DNA from: Nocardioides sp.
GTDB lineage: Bacteria; Actinomycetota; Actinomycetes; Propionibacteriales; Nocardioidaceae
Reading direction: 5' to 3'
Assembly (NCBI RefSeq): GCF_014360585.1
Contig: NZ_JACIXG010000045.1
Coordinates: forward strand, 1-41,328
Length of the DNA: 41,328 nucleotides
Shown: piece by piece, positions 30,653 through 39,934 of the stretch
Numbering within the stretch: the stretch's first letter is position 1
Layout: every line of letters starts with the position of its first letter
The notes under the pieces: model-generated
Told to the model about the DNA's origin: nothing
What the model saw: only the letters and a program-made list of their open reading frames with translations
Databases searched by the model: none
Position numbers and translations under genes: made by a program

Positions 30653-33600
30653 CTACCCGAGCAGCTTGCGGATCCGCGCGTCGGAGACCTTCTCCGCGGT
30701 GCCGAGCTGCTGGGCCCAGAGCTGGACGCGGTACTCCTCGAGCATCCACCGCACCTGCCGCAGCCTCGGCCCCGGCGGCCGACCCTCGGGCAGCGCCGCG
30801 ACCTGGTGCAGATAGGCGTCCTGGAGGGAGGAGATCCGGTCGTGGGTCGTGCGATCGGTGCGGAGGTCGGCATCGAGCTTGCGGCGGCGCTCGACGATGG
30901 CCTTCAGATAGGTCGGATACCGCCTGATCTGCTGCGCACCCGCCTCCGCGACGAACCCGCGGTGCACCAGCCGGGCGAGCTGGTCCTTCATGTCGGTCAG
31001 GGCGGGGAGCTGGAACATGTCGGCCCGGCCGGAGAGGGCCTTGTCGGTCTCGCGATTGGCCTCGAGCGCCCGCATCACGTCACCGAGGACCGCACGGACG
31101 GCCGCGGCCAGGTCGGCCGGCGCCCCCGCGGCGGCCAGCAGGGCGTCGTACGCCTGCGGCGTCCGCGGCAGCGGACGGGCATCGACGATCTGGCGGACGA
31201 CGGCGGCGCGACAGTCCTCGACGATCTCGGCGGCGCTCGGATAGGGAGAGCCTGCCAGCGCGAGCTTCTCCATGGTGGACAGGCTGTTGACGACCTGTTT
31301 GCCGACATCAGGGAGGGCGAGCAGAAGCAGGCGTACGACCCCCAGCCGGTGGCGCGCCTCGGCCTCCTCCGCCGTCCCGGCGACCATGAGACCGACCGTC
31401 GTGCCCTCGTCGACCAGGCACGGGAAGACCGTGACCTCGTGGCCGGCACGCTTCTCGGTGACCGTGGTCTCGATCGCGCCGAAAACCCACGTCGTCTCGC
31501 CGGTGCGGGTGTGGCCGGCCGAGGCGGCGACCTCGGCGATCGCGGCCTCGAACTCGCCTTCGAGCGGGGCCTTGAGCGCGTCCAGATCCTTCCCCTTGGC
31601 CGTCTCGCGACCGTCCTCGCCGACGACCCGGTAGATCGGGCGCAGGTGCTCGGGCACCTTGGCCCAGTCCCACGCCTCGCGAGGGATGTGCACGCCCGCG
31701 GTCGAGCGCGCCCAGCGCTCCAGCGCGGTCAGCAGGGGCTCCTCCCCCGGCGGGGTCTCCTTCAGGAAGGCCCGCGCCTTGTCCGGGGCAGGTACGAAGC
31801 TGACCCGGAGCTGCTTGGGGAGCGACCGGATCAGCGCGGTCACCAGCTCCTCGCGCAGGCCAGGCACCAGCCAGGAGAAGTCGTCGGCGCGGACGCGGTT
31901 GAGCGTGGCGACGGGTACGTCGATGGTCAGCCCGTCGTCGGCCGTGCCCGGCTCGAAGTGGTAGCTCAGCGGGAACGTGAGCGGGCCACCGCCGGGGTTC
32001 TGCAGAGCCCACTCGGCCGGGAAGTCGCTCTCGCGGACCTCGCCGGCAGCCTCGTTGGTGAGCATCGACAGCTCGAAGGTGAGCAGGTCCGGCGTCTCCC
32101 GCCGGGCCTGCTTCCACCATTGGTCGAAGTGCGCCCCGGAGACGATGGAGGCCGGGAGCCGACGGTCGTAGAAGTCGAAGAGCGTGTGCTCGTCGACCAC
32201 GATGTCGCGGCGCCGGGCGCGGTGCTCGAGCTCCTCCGCCTCTTCGACGAGCTTCGCGTTCTCACGGAGGAAGCGGTGGTTCGTACGCCACTCCCCGTAG
32301 ACCAGGGCATGCCTGATGAACAGCTCCCGGCTCAGCTCGGGATCGATCTTGCCGAAGGCGACCGGACGGTCGGCGACCAGCGGCACGCCATAGAGGGTCA
32401 CCTTCTCCCGCGCCATCACCGAGGCGCGCTTCTGGGACCAGTGCGGCTCGGAGTAGGTGCGCTTCACCAGGTCACGACCGAGCTGCTCGGCCCACTCCGG
32501 CTTGATCGCGGCGTTCTGCCGGGCCCAGAGACGGGAGGTCTCGACCAGCTCGGCGGACATCACGAACTGCGGGTTCTTCCGGTGCAGGGCCGAGCCGGGG
32601 AAGATCGCGAACTTCGCGCCGCGGGCGCCCTCGTACTCCCGTGGCCCCGGTCGCCGCTTCTCCCGTGCTCGCGCGGCCTCGGCCTTCTTGTCGCGCTCCT
32701 CCAGCGCACCGATGTGCGAGAGCAGCCCGGAGAGCAGCGCCTGGTGGATCCCGTCGGCGTCGTACGCAACCTTGTCCTCGCCGGCGTCGACTTCGACGAC
32801 GTCGCGGTGTCCCTTGCCGAGGTCGATCTTCATCTCGCGGCAGACCTGACGCAGCTGCGACTCCAGGTCCTGCCACTCCCGGACGCGTACGTAGTGCAGG
32901 AACTCCCGCTTGCACAGCCGCCGGAACGCGCTCGAGGAGAGCTCGTGCTGCTGCTGCTTCAGATATCGCCACAGGTTGAGCCAGGTGAGGAAGTCGGAGG
33001 TCTCGTCCTTGAACCGCGCGTGCAGCTGGTCGGCCTGCGCCTGCTCCTTGGGGTGGTCCTGCCCGGGCCGCTCGCGCGGGTCCTGGAGCGAGAGCGCGGC
33101 GGCGACGACGATGACGTCGCGTACGCACCCGAGCCGCTCGGCCTCGAGCACCATCCGGGCCAGCCGCGGGTCGATCGGCAGCCTGGCCAGCCGCCGGCCC
33201 AGCTTCGTCAGCCGCTGCCCCCGCATCGCGCCGAGCTCCTCGAGAAGCTGTACGCCGGCGGTGATGTTGCGCCGGTCCGGCGCCTCCACGAACGGGAACC
33301 GGGCGATGTCCCCCAGCCCGAGGGACGCCATCTGCAGGATGACCGAGGCCAGGTTGGTGCGCAGGATCTCCGGGTCGGTGAACTCCGGTCGCCCGAGATA
33401 GTCCTCCTCGGAGTAGAGCCGGATCGCGATGCCGGCCTGGACCCGCCCCGTACGCCCCGACCGCTGATTGGCCGAGGCCTGCGAGATCGGCTCGATGGGC
33501 AGCCGCTGCACCTTGGTGCGGGCGGAGTAACGCGAGATGCGGGCGACACCGGTGTCGACGACGTACTTGATCCCGGGGACTGTCAGCGAGGTCTCGGCGA

Positions 33601-34549
33601 CGTTGGTAGCGAGCACGATCCGGCGGCCGGTGTGGGGCGAGAAGACCCGGTGCTGATCGGCGGCCGACAGCCGGGAGAACAGCGGGACGATCTCGACCAG
33701 CCCCGTTCCGGAGCGCCCCTTGTTCAGCCCGAGCGCATCGCCCAGGGCGTCAGCCGCGTCCCGGATCTCCCGCTCGCCGGGCAGGAAGACGAGGACGTCA
33801 CCCGGCCCCTCGGCCGAGAGCTCCTTGACCGCGTCGACGATGGCCTCGGTCTGGTCGCGGACGACGACCTCGCCCTCGCCATCCTTTTCGGGCCGAGTCT
33901 CCTCGGAGAACTCCATCAGCGGCCGGTAGCGGACCTCGACCGGGTAGGTGCGGCCGGAGACCTCGATGATCGGCGCCGGCTCACCGGAAGCATCGGCGAA
34001 GTGGGCGGCGAACCGCTCCGGGTCGATCGTCGCGGAGGTGATGATCAGCTTCAGGTCCGGTCGCCGCGGCAGCAGCCGGCGCAGATAGCCCAGCAGGAAG
34101 TCGATGTTCAGCGATCGCTCGTGGGCCTCGTCGATGATGATCGTGTCGTAGCGACGCAGGTCGCGGTCGCGCTGCAGCTCGGCGAGCAGGATGCCGTCGG
34201 TCATCAGCTTGATCCGGGAGGCTGCCGAGGACTTGTCCATGAACCGCACCTGGTAGCCCACGAGATCCCCGAGCTCGGTGCCGAGCTCCGAGGCGATCCG
34301 CTCCGCAACCGACCGGGCCGCGATCCGGCGCGGCTGGGTGTGCCCGATCAGTCCGGCAGACCCGCGCCCGAGCTCCAGGCAGATCTTGGGCAGCTGCGTC
34401 GTCTTTCCCGACCCCGTCTCGCCGGCGACGATCACGACCTGGTGGTCACGGATGGCCGCGGCGATGTCCTCGCGGCGCTGGGTGACCGGCAGCTCGGCAG
34501 GGTAGGTGATCGCGACGGCGGGGGCGGCGGTCTGGTCGGCATCGGACAT
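30653..34549 (-). CDS. hrpA: ATP-dependent RNA helicase HrpA (DEAH box)
   Basis: A protein of about 1298 aa of the DEAH-box helicase family. Motif I is GETGSGKTT at residues 43-51 (numbered from the ATG at 34549), then motif II DEAH in IIIDEAHERSLN, motif III SAT in ITSATID, LVFLPGEREI, and motif VI QRSGRTGR. The helicase-associated and OB-fold domains follow, then a DUF3418 C-terminal region (for example TFPLSYHFEPGTADDGLTI). Length agrees with HrpA (about 1300). HrpA acts on structured mRNA and stalled ribosomes. The start is uncertain between ATG 34549 and ATG 34561. It is divergent from an alpha/beta hydrolase gene. Confidence 0.93.
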   Translation of the reverse strand: MSDADQTAAPAVAITYPAELPVTQRREDIAAAIRDHQVVIVAGETGSGKTTQLPKICLELGRGSAGLIGHTQPRRIAARSVAERIASELGTELGDLVGYQVRFMDKSSAASRIKLMTDGILLAELQRDRDLRRYDTIIIDEAHERSLNIDFLLGYLRRLLPRRPDLKLIITSATIDPERFAAHFADASGEPAPIIEVSGRTYPVEVRYRPLMEFSEETRPEKDGEGEVVVRDQTEAIVDAVKELSAEGPGDVLVFLPGEREIRDAADALGDALGLNKGRSGTGLVEIVPLFSRLSAADQHRVFSPHTGRRIVLATNVAETSLTVPGIKYVVDTGVARISRYSARTKVQRLPIEPISQASANQRSGRTGRVQAGIAIRLYSEEDYLGRPEFTDPEILRTNLASVILQMASLGLGDIARFPFVEAPDRRNITAGVQLLEELGAMRGQRLTKLGRRLARLPIDPRLARMVLEAERLGCVRDVIVVAAALSLQDPRERPGQDHPKEQAQADQLHARFKDETSDFLTWLNLWRYLKQQQHELSSSAFRRLCKREFLHYVRVREWQDLESQLRQVCREMKIDLGKGHRDVVEVDAGEDKVAYDADGIHQALLSGLLSHIGALEERDKKAEAARAREKRRPGPREYEGARGAKFAIFPGSALHRKNPQFVMSAELVETSRLWARQNAAIKPEWAEQLGRDLVKRTYSEPHWSQKRASVMAREKVTLYGVPLVADRPVAFGKIDPELSRELFIRHALVYGEWRTNHRFLRENAKLVEEAEELEHRARRRDIVVDEHTLFDFYDRRLPASIVSGAHFDQWWKQARRETPDLLTFELSMLTNEAAGEVRESDFPAEWALQNPGGGPLTFPLSYHFEPGTADDGLTIDVPVATLNRVRADDFSWLVPGLREELVTALIRSLPKQLRVSFVPAPDKARAFLKETPPGEEPLLTALERWARSTAGVHIPREAWDWAKVPEHLRPIYRVVGEDGRETAKGKDLDALKAPLEGEFEAAIAEVAASAGHTRTGETTWVFGAIETTVTEKRAGHEVTVFPCLVDEGTTVGLMVAGTAEEAEARHRLGVVRLLLLALPDVGKQVVNSLSTMEKLALAGSPYPSAAEIVEDCRAAVVRQIVDARPLPRTPQAYDALLAAAGAPADLAAAVRAVLGDVMRALEANRETDKALSGRADMFQLPALTDMKDQLARLVHRGFVAEAGAQQIRRYPTYLKAIVERRRKLDADLRTDRTTHDRISSLQDAYLHQVAALPEGRPPGPRLRQVRWMLEEYRVQLWAQQLGTAEKVSDARIRKLLG

Positions 34550-34679
34550 GAGGTCACCCATTCTCCCCCGGCGTACCCCTCGACCGCACATCGGTTTCTC
34601 CTGTGCCACAGGCCGGGTTCCTTGGCTCATGCTGGCGGAGGAGGCTGGGTACTCCCCGTTCACCGAAGGAGTTGGCCCC

Positions 34680-35684
34680 ATGACCGAGACCCCCGCCGAC
34701 CAGATCTTCCCCGACACCCCCGCCCGGCCGCCGTTCGATCCGGAGCTCGTACCGGTCCTCGAGGCGGCACGGCAGGACGCGTCGCCCTTCTCTGCCGAGA
34801 ACCTCGCGCTGATACGTCAGCTGAGCGCCGAGGGCCTGCCCGGCGTGGAGCCGGTGGACCTGAGCGTGGGTGGCGCGGTCAGGGTCGAGGAGCGTCAGGT
34901 CCCCGGTCCCGAGGGCGCGCCCGACATCACCCTGCTGATCCTGAGCCCCGCCGCCGACGGGCCGCCGCGGCCGGCGATCTATCACGTCCACGGAGGCGGA
35001 ATGGTGATCGGCAACCGCCGGCTCGGCCTGGAGACCTTCCTCCCGTACGTCTCCGATGGCAGCGCCGTCGTCGTGTCGGTGGAGTACCGCCTCGCCCCGG
35101 AGCATCCCGACCCCGCACCCGTTGAGGACTGCTATGCCGGCTTGGTCTGGACCGCGAAGAACGCGGCCGATCTCGGTGTCGCCCCCGAGCGGATCATGAT
35201 CGCGGGGACGAGCGCCGGTGGTGGTCTCGCTGCCGGCACGGCGCTGCTCGCCCGCGACCGGGCCTTCCCGATGCTGAGCCATCAGATCCTCATCTGCCCG
35301 ATGCTCGACGACCGCTTCGAGACCCACAGCAGCCGCATGCTCGACGAGGAGGGGCTCTGGGACCGCAACGCCAACCTCTTCGGCTGGACCGCCCTGCTCG
35401 GCGACCGTCGCGGCGGCCCCGACGTCTCCCCGTACGCGGCACCAGCACGCGCCCAGGATCTCGCCGGCCTTCCTCGCACCTACATCGACACCGGCTCGGC
35501 GGAGACGTTCCGTGACGAGACGCTGACCTATGCGCGGCGGCTCTCGGAGGCCGGCGTCAGTGTCGACCTCCACATGTGGGGTGGCGGGTTCCACGGGTTC
35601 GACATGATGGCCGCCGACGCCGCCGTCTCCCGAGCCTCGATCGCGACCCGCGACGAGTTCGTCCGCAGAGCGCTCGCAGGCTGA
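34680..35684 (+). CDS. Alpha/beta hydrolase (HSL-family esterase), second copy
   Basis: A 334-aa esterase of the hormone-sensitive-lipase family. The oxyanion motif is HGGGM within IYHVHGGGMVIGNRR. The nucleophile elbow is GTSAGGG, the acid is probably in YIDTGSAETFRDE, and the His is in FHGFD. A helical cap of about 80 residues precedes the core. ATG 34680 is preceded by AAGGAG at a spacing of about 10. It shares family, but not close sequence, with the 19276 hydrolase. Substrates are probably short-chain esters, with no further indication from neighbours. Confidence 0.87.
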   Translation: MTETPADQIFPDTPARPPFDPELVPVLEAARQDASPFSAENLALIRQLSAEGLPGVEPVDLSVGGAVRVEERQVPGPEGAPDITLLILSPAADGPPRPAIYHVHGGGMVIGNRRLGLETFLPYVSDGSAVVVSVEYRLAPEHPDPAPVEDCYAGLVWTAKNAADLGVAPERIMIAGTSAGGGLAAGTALLARDRAFPMLSHQILICPMLDDRFETHSSRMLDEEGLWDRNANLFGWTALLGDRRGGPDVSPYAAPARAQDLAGLPRTYIDTGSAETFRDETLTYARRLSEAGVSVDLHMWGGGFHGFDMMAADAAVSRASIATRDEFVRRALAG

Positions 35685-35733
35685 TCCGACGGTCGTGTCG
35701 GCGTCGTACTAGGCGAGCCTTGGTCCGGGCACC

Positions 35734-35739
35734 TAGATT
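35734..35739 (+). promoter_or_regulatory. -10 element, leaderless start of the 63-aa gene
   Basis: TAGATT ends 8 bases before ATG 35748, supporting that this short frame is expressed. Confidence 0.4.
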
Positions 35740-35747
35740 ATGTCCCC

Positions 35748-35939
35748 ATGACCGGGGAGCCGAGCGAGATGGATGTCCAGGATGCGCTGCGCGTGCTCCG
35801 CGGAGAGGACGAGGCCCTGAACGAGCGGTCGGTACAGACCGTTCTCGACCTCCATCGATTGCGCGACGCGCTGACCCGGTTCGGCGACGAGGAGCCCTCC
35901 GGCGACACCAGACCGGCGCGGGACAGACTTCGATTCTGA
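35748..35939 (+). CDS. Small hypothetical protein (63 aa)
   Basis: A short acidic and basic helical protein (MDVQDALRVLRGEDEALNER, then SVQTVLDLHRLRDALTRFGD) ending in an Arg-rich tail. Codon pattern looks coding, and a -10 element stands directly upstream. It lies 69 bases before the start of citrate synthase, in the same direction. No domain is recognised. It could be a small regulator or adaptor. The helix-rich pattern and promoter make it more than a chance frame, but it remains unproven. Confidence 0.5.
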   Translation: MTGEPSEMDVQDALRVLRGEDEALNERSVQTVLDLHRLRDALTRFGDEEPSGDTRPARDRLRF

Positions 35940-35994
35940 GCCGAATTCGGCCAATGGGTGGGACGCCGAGTTACGAAGGTGATTTCAAGAGGGT

Positions 35995-36000
35995 TACCGT
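35995..36000 (+). promoter_or_regulatory. -10 element before citrate synthase
   Basis: TACCGT ends 8 bases before the GTG at 36009. GTTACG at 35970 and GTTACC at 35993 are half-sites two helical turns apart that could bind a regulator. The spacing supports GTG 36009 as the start. Confidence 0.4.
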
Positions 36001-36008
36001 TGCTGATC

Positions 36009-37313
<1,305 letters not shown>

Positions 37314-37326
37314 GCGCTTAGCCAGG

Positions 37327-37383
37327 CTCGAGTCGGCGCAAACGGACCGGAGCGAAGCGAGGACCGTATTGCGCCGACTCGAG
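37327..37383. terminator. 15-bp perfect inverted repeat after citrate synthase
   Basis: CTCGAGTCGGCGCAA at 37327-37341 is exactly complementary to 37369-37383. The inner part can extend the stem with ACGG/CCGT and CC/GG around a loop with GCGAAGC. There is no T-tract after it. It is probably the gltA terminator, lying 23 bases before the HAD gene start. Confidence 0.75.
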
Positions 37384-37405
37384 ACGGGCAGCGCGAAGGA
37401 GCAAC

Positions 37406-38014
37406 ATGGGTAGCGTGGATGGGGTCGTCTGGGATTTCGGGAACGTCCTGATCCGCTGGGACCCGCTCCCGGCGATCGCGGCGGGCGTCGGGGACGCCGA
37501 CGCCCGCGCGTTCCTGGAGTCCTACGACTTCTGGTCGTGGAACCACGTCCAGGACGCCGGCCGCACCTGGGCCCAGGCACTCGCCGTCCTCGAGGGCGAC
37601 GCGCCCCAGTGGCTCAGCGCCGGAGCGGCGTACGTCGACCACTTCCCGCTCTCCTTGCTGGGCCCGGTCCCCGGCACCCATGAGCTGGTCCGCGAGCTCG
37701 CCGCCGCCGGCGTCCCACAGGTCGGCCTGACCAACTGGTCGGCCGAGCTCTATCCGCATGCTCCCGCGACGTACGACGTGATCGAGCTGCTCCGCGACGT
37801 CGTCGTCTCCGGGCAGGAGAGACTGGCCAAGCCCGACCCGGCGATCTACCGGCTCGTCGCCGAGCGCGCCGGCATCCCGCTGGATCGGCTGGTCTTCATC
37901 GACGACAGCGTCGCCAACGTCGCCGCCGCCGCGGCTCTGGGCATGCAGGCGTTCCAGTTCATCGGAGCCGAGCAGCTCCGCAGGGACCTGCTCTCCCTGG
38001 GCCTTCCTCTCTAG
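37406..38014 (+). CDS. HAD-superfamily hydrolase (YihX-like)
   Basis: A 202-aa phosphatase-like protein of the HAD-IA group. Motif I is VVWDFGNVLIRWD, with the nucleophile D10; the second Asp of the usual DxD is Gly, as in E. coli YihX (DLGNV), which is still an active sugar-phosphatase. Motif II is in VGLTNWS, motif III is the Lys in AKPDPAIY, and motif IV is FIDDSVANV. A small helical cap sits between motifs I and II. GAAGGAG lies 6 bases before ATG 37406. The stop overlaps the stop of the convergent MFS gene in a shared CTAG. Substrate unknown. Confidence 0.88.
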   Translation: MGSVDGVVWDFGNVLIRWDPLPAIAAGVGDADARAFLESYDFWSWNHVQDAGRTWAQALAVLEGDAPQWLSAGAAYVDHFPLSLLGPVPGTHELVRELAAAGVPQVGLTNWSAELYPHAPATYDVIELLRDVVVSGQERLAKPDPAIYRLVAERAGIPLDRLVFIDDSVANVAAAAALGMQAFQFIGAEQLRRDLLSLGLPL

Positions 38015-39246
38015 ACGGTCTGGTCGGCACGCTCGAGGCGGCGTACGCCGGCGAAGGAGAACGACATCAGGGCGGACCCGGAGATCACCGCTGCGACGAT
38101 GAGCAGCCACGGGTCGAAACCGACCGCGAGCGCGACCGGGCCGACGAGCGCGAGACCGATGGGGCGGGCGATGAACGAGCCGACGATGTCGAAGGAGTAG
38201 ACCCGGGAGAGCTTGTCCTCGGGGATCTCCTGCTGGATCGCGATCTGCCAGAAGATGTCGAAGACCTGCAGGCCGAACCCGTGCAGGAAGGCTCCGATGA
38301 GGATCGGCCAGAGCGTGTCGGAGACGGCCATCGCGACCGGGAAGAGGCCGGTCATCGCGAGGAAGAAGACGCCGACGGAGAGCAGCCGGCGCGGGCGGAA
38401 CTTCAGGCAGAACAGGCCGCCGACGAAGAAGCCCGCCATCAGCGCGGCCAGCGCGAAGCCCCACGACGCCCGGCCGATCCCCTCGCCGACGACGATCGGA
38501 CCGAGCACGCTGTGGGCCCCGGACCAGAACAGGTGGTAGAGCAGCGCCTGCAGGATCAGGAACCACAGCCACGAGTGCCGCATCACCTCGCGGAAGCCCT
38601 CGGCGAGCTCCCCCAGCATCGAGGCCTTGCGGGGCGGGCGCTCGTGGGGCACCCGCATCCCGGCGTAGGCGATGGCGGCGACGGCGAAGGTGAGCGCGTC
38701 GACCGTGATCGCCCAGCCAGGGCCGACCACCGCGACGAGCACACCGCCGAGGGCGTAGCCGACGGTCGAGGCGGTGGTCTGCAGCAGCGACCGGACCGAG
38801 ACGGCAGCGCCGAGCTCGTCGGCCGGTACGACGACCTTGGTCATCGCCATCGCCGAGGGCTGGTTGAGCGCGGCGACGATGCCGGCTAGGCCGCCCATCA
38901 CCGCGATCGAGGGAATGGTGGCGACCCCCAGGATCACCGTCGCGGCGAGCGCTCCGGTGACGACGGCGCTGATCGCCGCCGTGCCCTCCATCATCAGCTT
39001 GCGCGAGACCCGGTCACCGAGAACGCCCCCGGCCAGCGTGGTCACCACCTGGCAGGTCGCGAAGATCGCCTCCACGATCCCGAGCTGGGTGACCGTCCCG
39101 CCGAGGTCGAGCACCGCGAAGGCCAGCGCCACCGGGGTGATCGCGTTGCCCAGCGACGAGGACGCCGTCCCGGTCACGAGCCGGCGGAAGTTGCGATGCC
39201 TCAGCGGCGAACGACGCTTGGTCGCAGGTTCGGTGGGGGCGGGCAT
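38011..39246 (-). CDS. MFS exporter (MFS_3/EntS-like)
   Basis: A 411-aa major facilitator with about 12 hydrophobic segments. The opening RHRNFRRLVTGTASSSLGNAI and AGGVLGDRVSRKLMM (the loop 2-3 signature with GDR...RK) place it in the MFS_3 group with enterobactin and drug exporters. Direction is divergent from a MarR-family regulator gene across 61 bases that hold a strong palindrome, so the exporter is almost certainly controlled by it. The start at 39246 is preferred because TAAGTT lies 7 bases upstream; an upstream frame would run through the operator. The exported compound is unknown. Confidence 0.88.
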   Translation of the reverse strand: MPAPTEPATKRRSPLRHRNFRRLVTGTASSSLGNAITPVALAFAVLDLGGTVTQLGIVEAIFATCQVVTTLAGGVLGDRVSRKLMMEGTAAISAVVTGALAATVILGVATIPSIAVMGGLAGIVAALNQPSAMAMTKVVVPADELGAAVSVRSLLQTTASTVGYALGGVLVAVVGPGWAITVDALTFAVAAIAYAGMRVPHERPPRKASMLGELAEGFREVMRHSWLWFLILQALLYHLFWSGAHSVLGPIVVGEGIGRASWGFALAALMAGFFVGGLFCLKFRPRRLLSVGVFFLAMTGLFPVAMAVSDTLWPILIGAFLHGFGLQVFDIFWQIAIQQEIPEDKLSRVYSFDIVGSFIARPIGLALVGPVALAVGFDPWLLIVAAVISGSALMSFSFAGVRRLERADQTV

Positions 39247-39253
39247 GCCGGGA

Positions 39254-39301
39254 AACTTACTTCGCTGGCGAACTATTCGCCAACGAATTACCCGGTAGGG
39301 T
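39254..39301. promoter_or_regulatory. Divergent leaderless promoters with MarR operator
   Basis: TTCGCTGGCGAA (39261-39272), centre CTA, and TTCGCCAACGAA (39276-39287) form a 27-base palindrome with one mismatch in 12. The MFS promoter -10 (TAAGTT on the minus strand, 39254-39259) lies 7 bases before ATG 39246. The MarR promoter -10 (TAGGGT, 39296-39301) lies 6 bases before ATG 39308. The palindrome covers the spacer and -35 regions of both, so one bound dimer would block both genes. Confidence 0.7.
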
Positions 39302-39307
39302 CGAACC

Positions 39308-39847
39308 ATGTCCGACCTGCAACCCGCCGAGACGCCCGGCGACGACCTCGTGGAGGACGGGGCCGACCGTCACGTGAACCGTTGGCGCGACCACTGGATC
39401 GACATCGACTTCGACGACGAGATCGAGGCGATCACGGTGCGGATCGGGACCATCGCGAAGTTCTTCGACGATGCCCGCGCGGCGGCGGCGAGCGAGGTCG
39501 GGCTAGCCGACTTCGAGTACAAGACGCTCCACATGCTGATGATTCGAGACACTCCGGGCCACGCCTCGCCCACGGCGCTCGCCAAGGACCTCGACATCAG
39601 TCCGGCCGGAATGACGGGACGGCTCGACAGCATGGAGAAGGCCGGGTGGCTGCGGCGTACGGCGTCGGTCGAGGACCGCCGAAAGATCAGCGTCGAGGCG
39701 ACCAAGGCCGGCATCGAGATCTGGCGCCGGGCGATGGACCTGCGCGGTGAGGCCGAGACCAGGCTGCTGGAGGGCCTGAGTCCGGAGCGGCGTACGGACC
39801 TGGCGGAGCTGCTCAAGCAGGTGACCCTGCGGATCGAAGGCCACTAG
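39308..39847 (+). CDS. MarR-family transcriptional regulator
   Basis: A 179-aa winged-helix repressor of the MarR family. A helical N-terminal extension of about 40 residues is acidic. The core begins near DDEIEAITVRIGTIAKFFDD. The recognition helix region is SPTALAKDLDISPAGMTGRLDSME, followed by the wing VEDRRKISVEATKAG, with the family's conserved Asp and Arg (DRR). The C-terminal dimerisation helix is LSPERRTDLAELLKQVTLRI. It is divergent from the MFS exporter, with a palindromic operator between. A small aromatic ligand or the exported compound probably releases it from DNA. It probably represses itself too. Confidence 0.92.
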   Translation: MSDLQPAETPGDDLVEDGADRHVNRWRDHWIDIDFDDEIEAITVRIGTIAKFFDDARAAAASEVGLADFEYKTLHMLMIRDTPGHASPTALAKDLDISPAGMTGRLDSMEKAGWLRRTASVEDRRKISVEATKAGIEIWRRAMDLRGEAETRLLEGLSPERRTDLAELLKQVTLRIEGH

Positions 39848-39934
39848 ACGGCATCGAGAGGAGTCGTTCCTCTCTTCGGCACCACATAGCCGCGTCTCAG
39901 CCGGCTCACAGGGACGCTGGTCAGACTCGATCAC

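Noticed and set aside
30302..35125. A very long open frame on the plus strand across hrpA
   Set aside because: It is antisense to the HrpA helicase, whose domains are clear. Long opposite-strand frames are expected from GC-rich third codon positions; the translation is Arg/Gly/Asp-rich without any domain.
37406..38014. HAD protein as an inactive enzyme because the second Asp of DxD is Gly
   Set aside because: YihX-type HAD phosphatases have the same DxG change and are active; the remaining motifs are intact.
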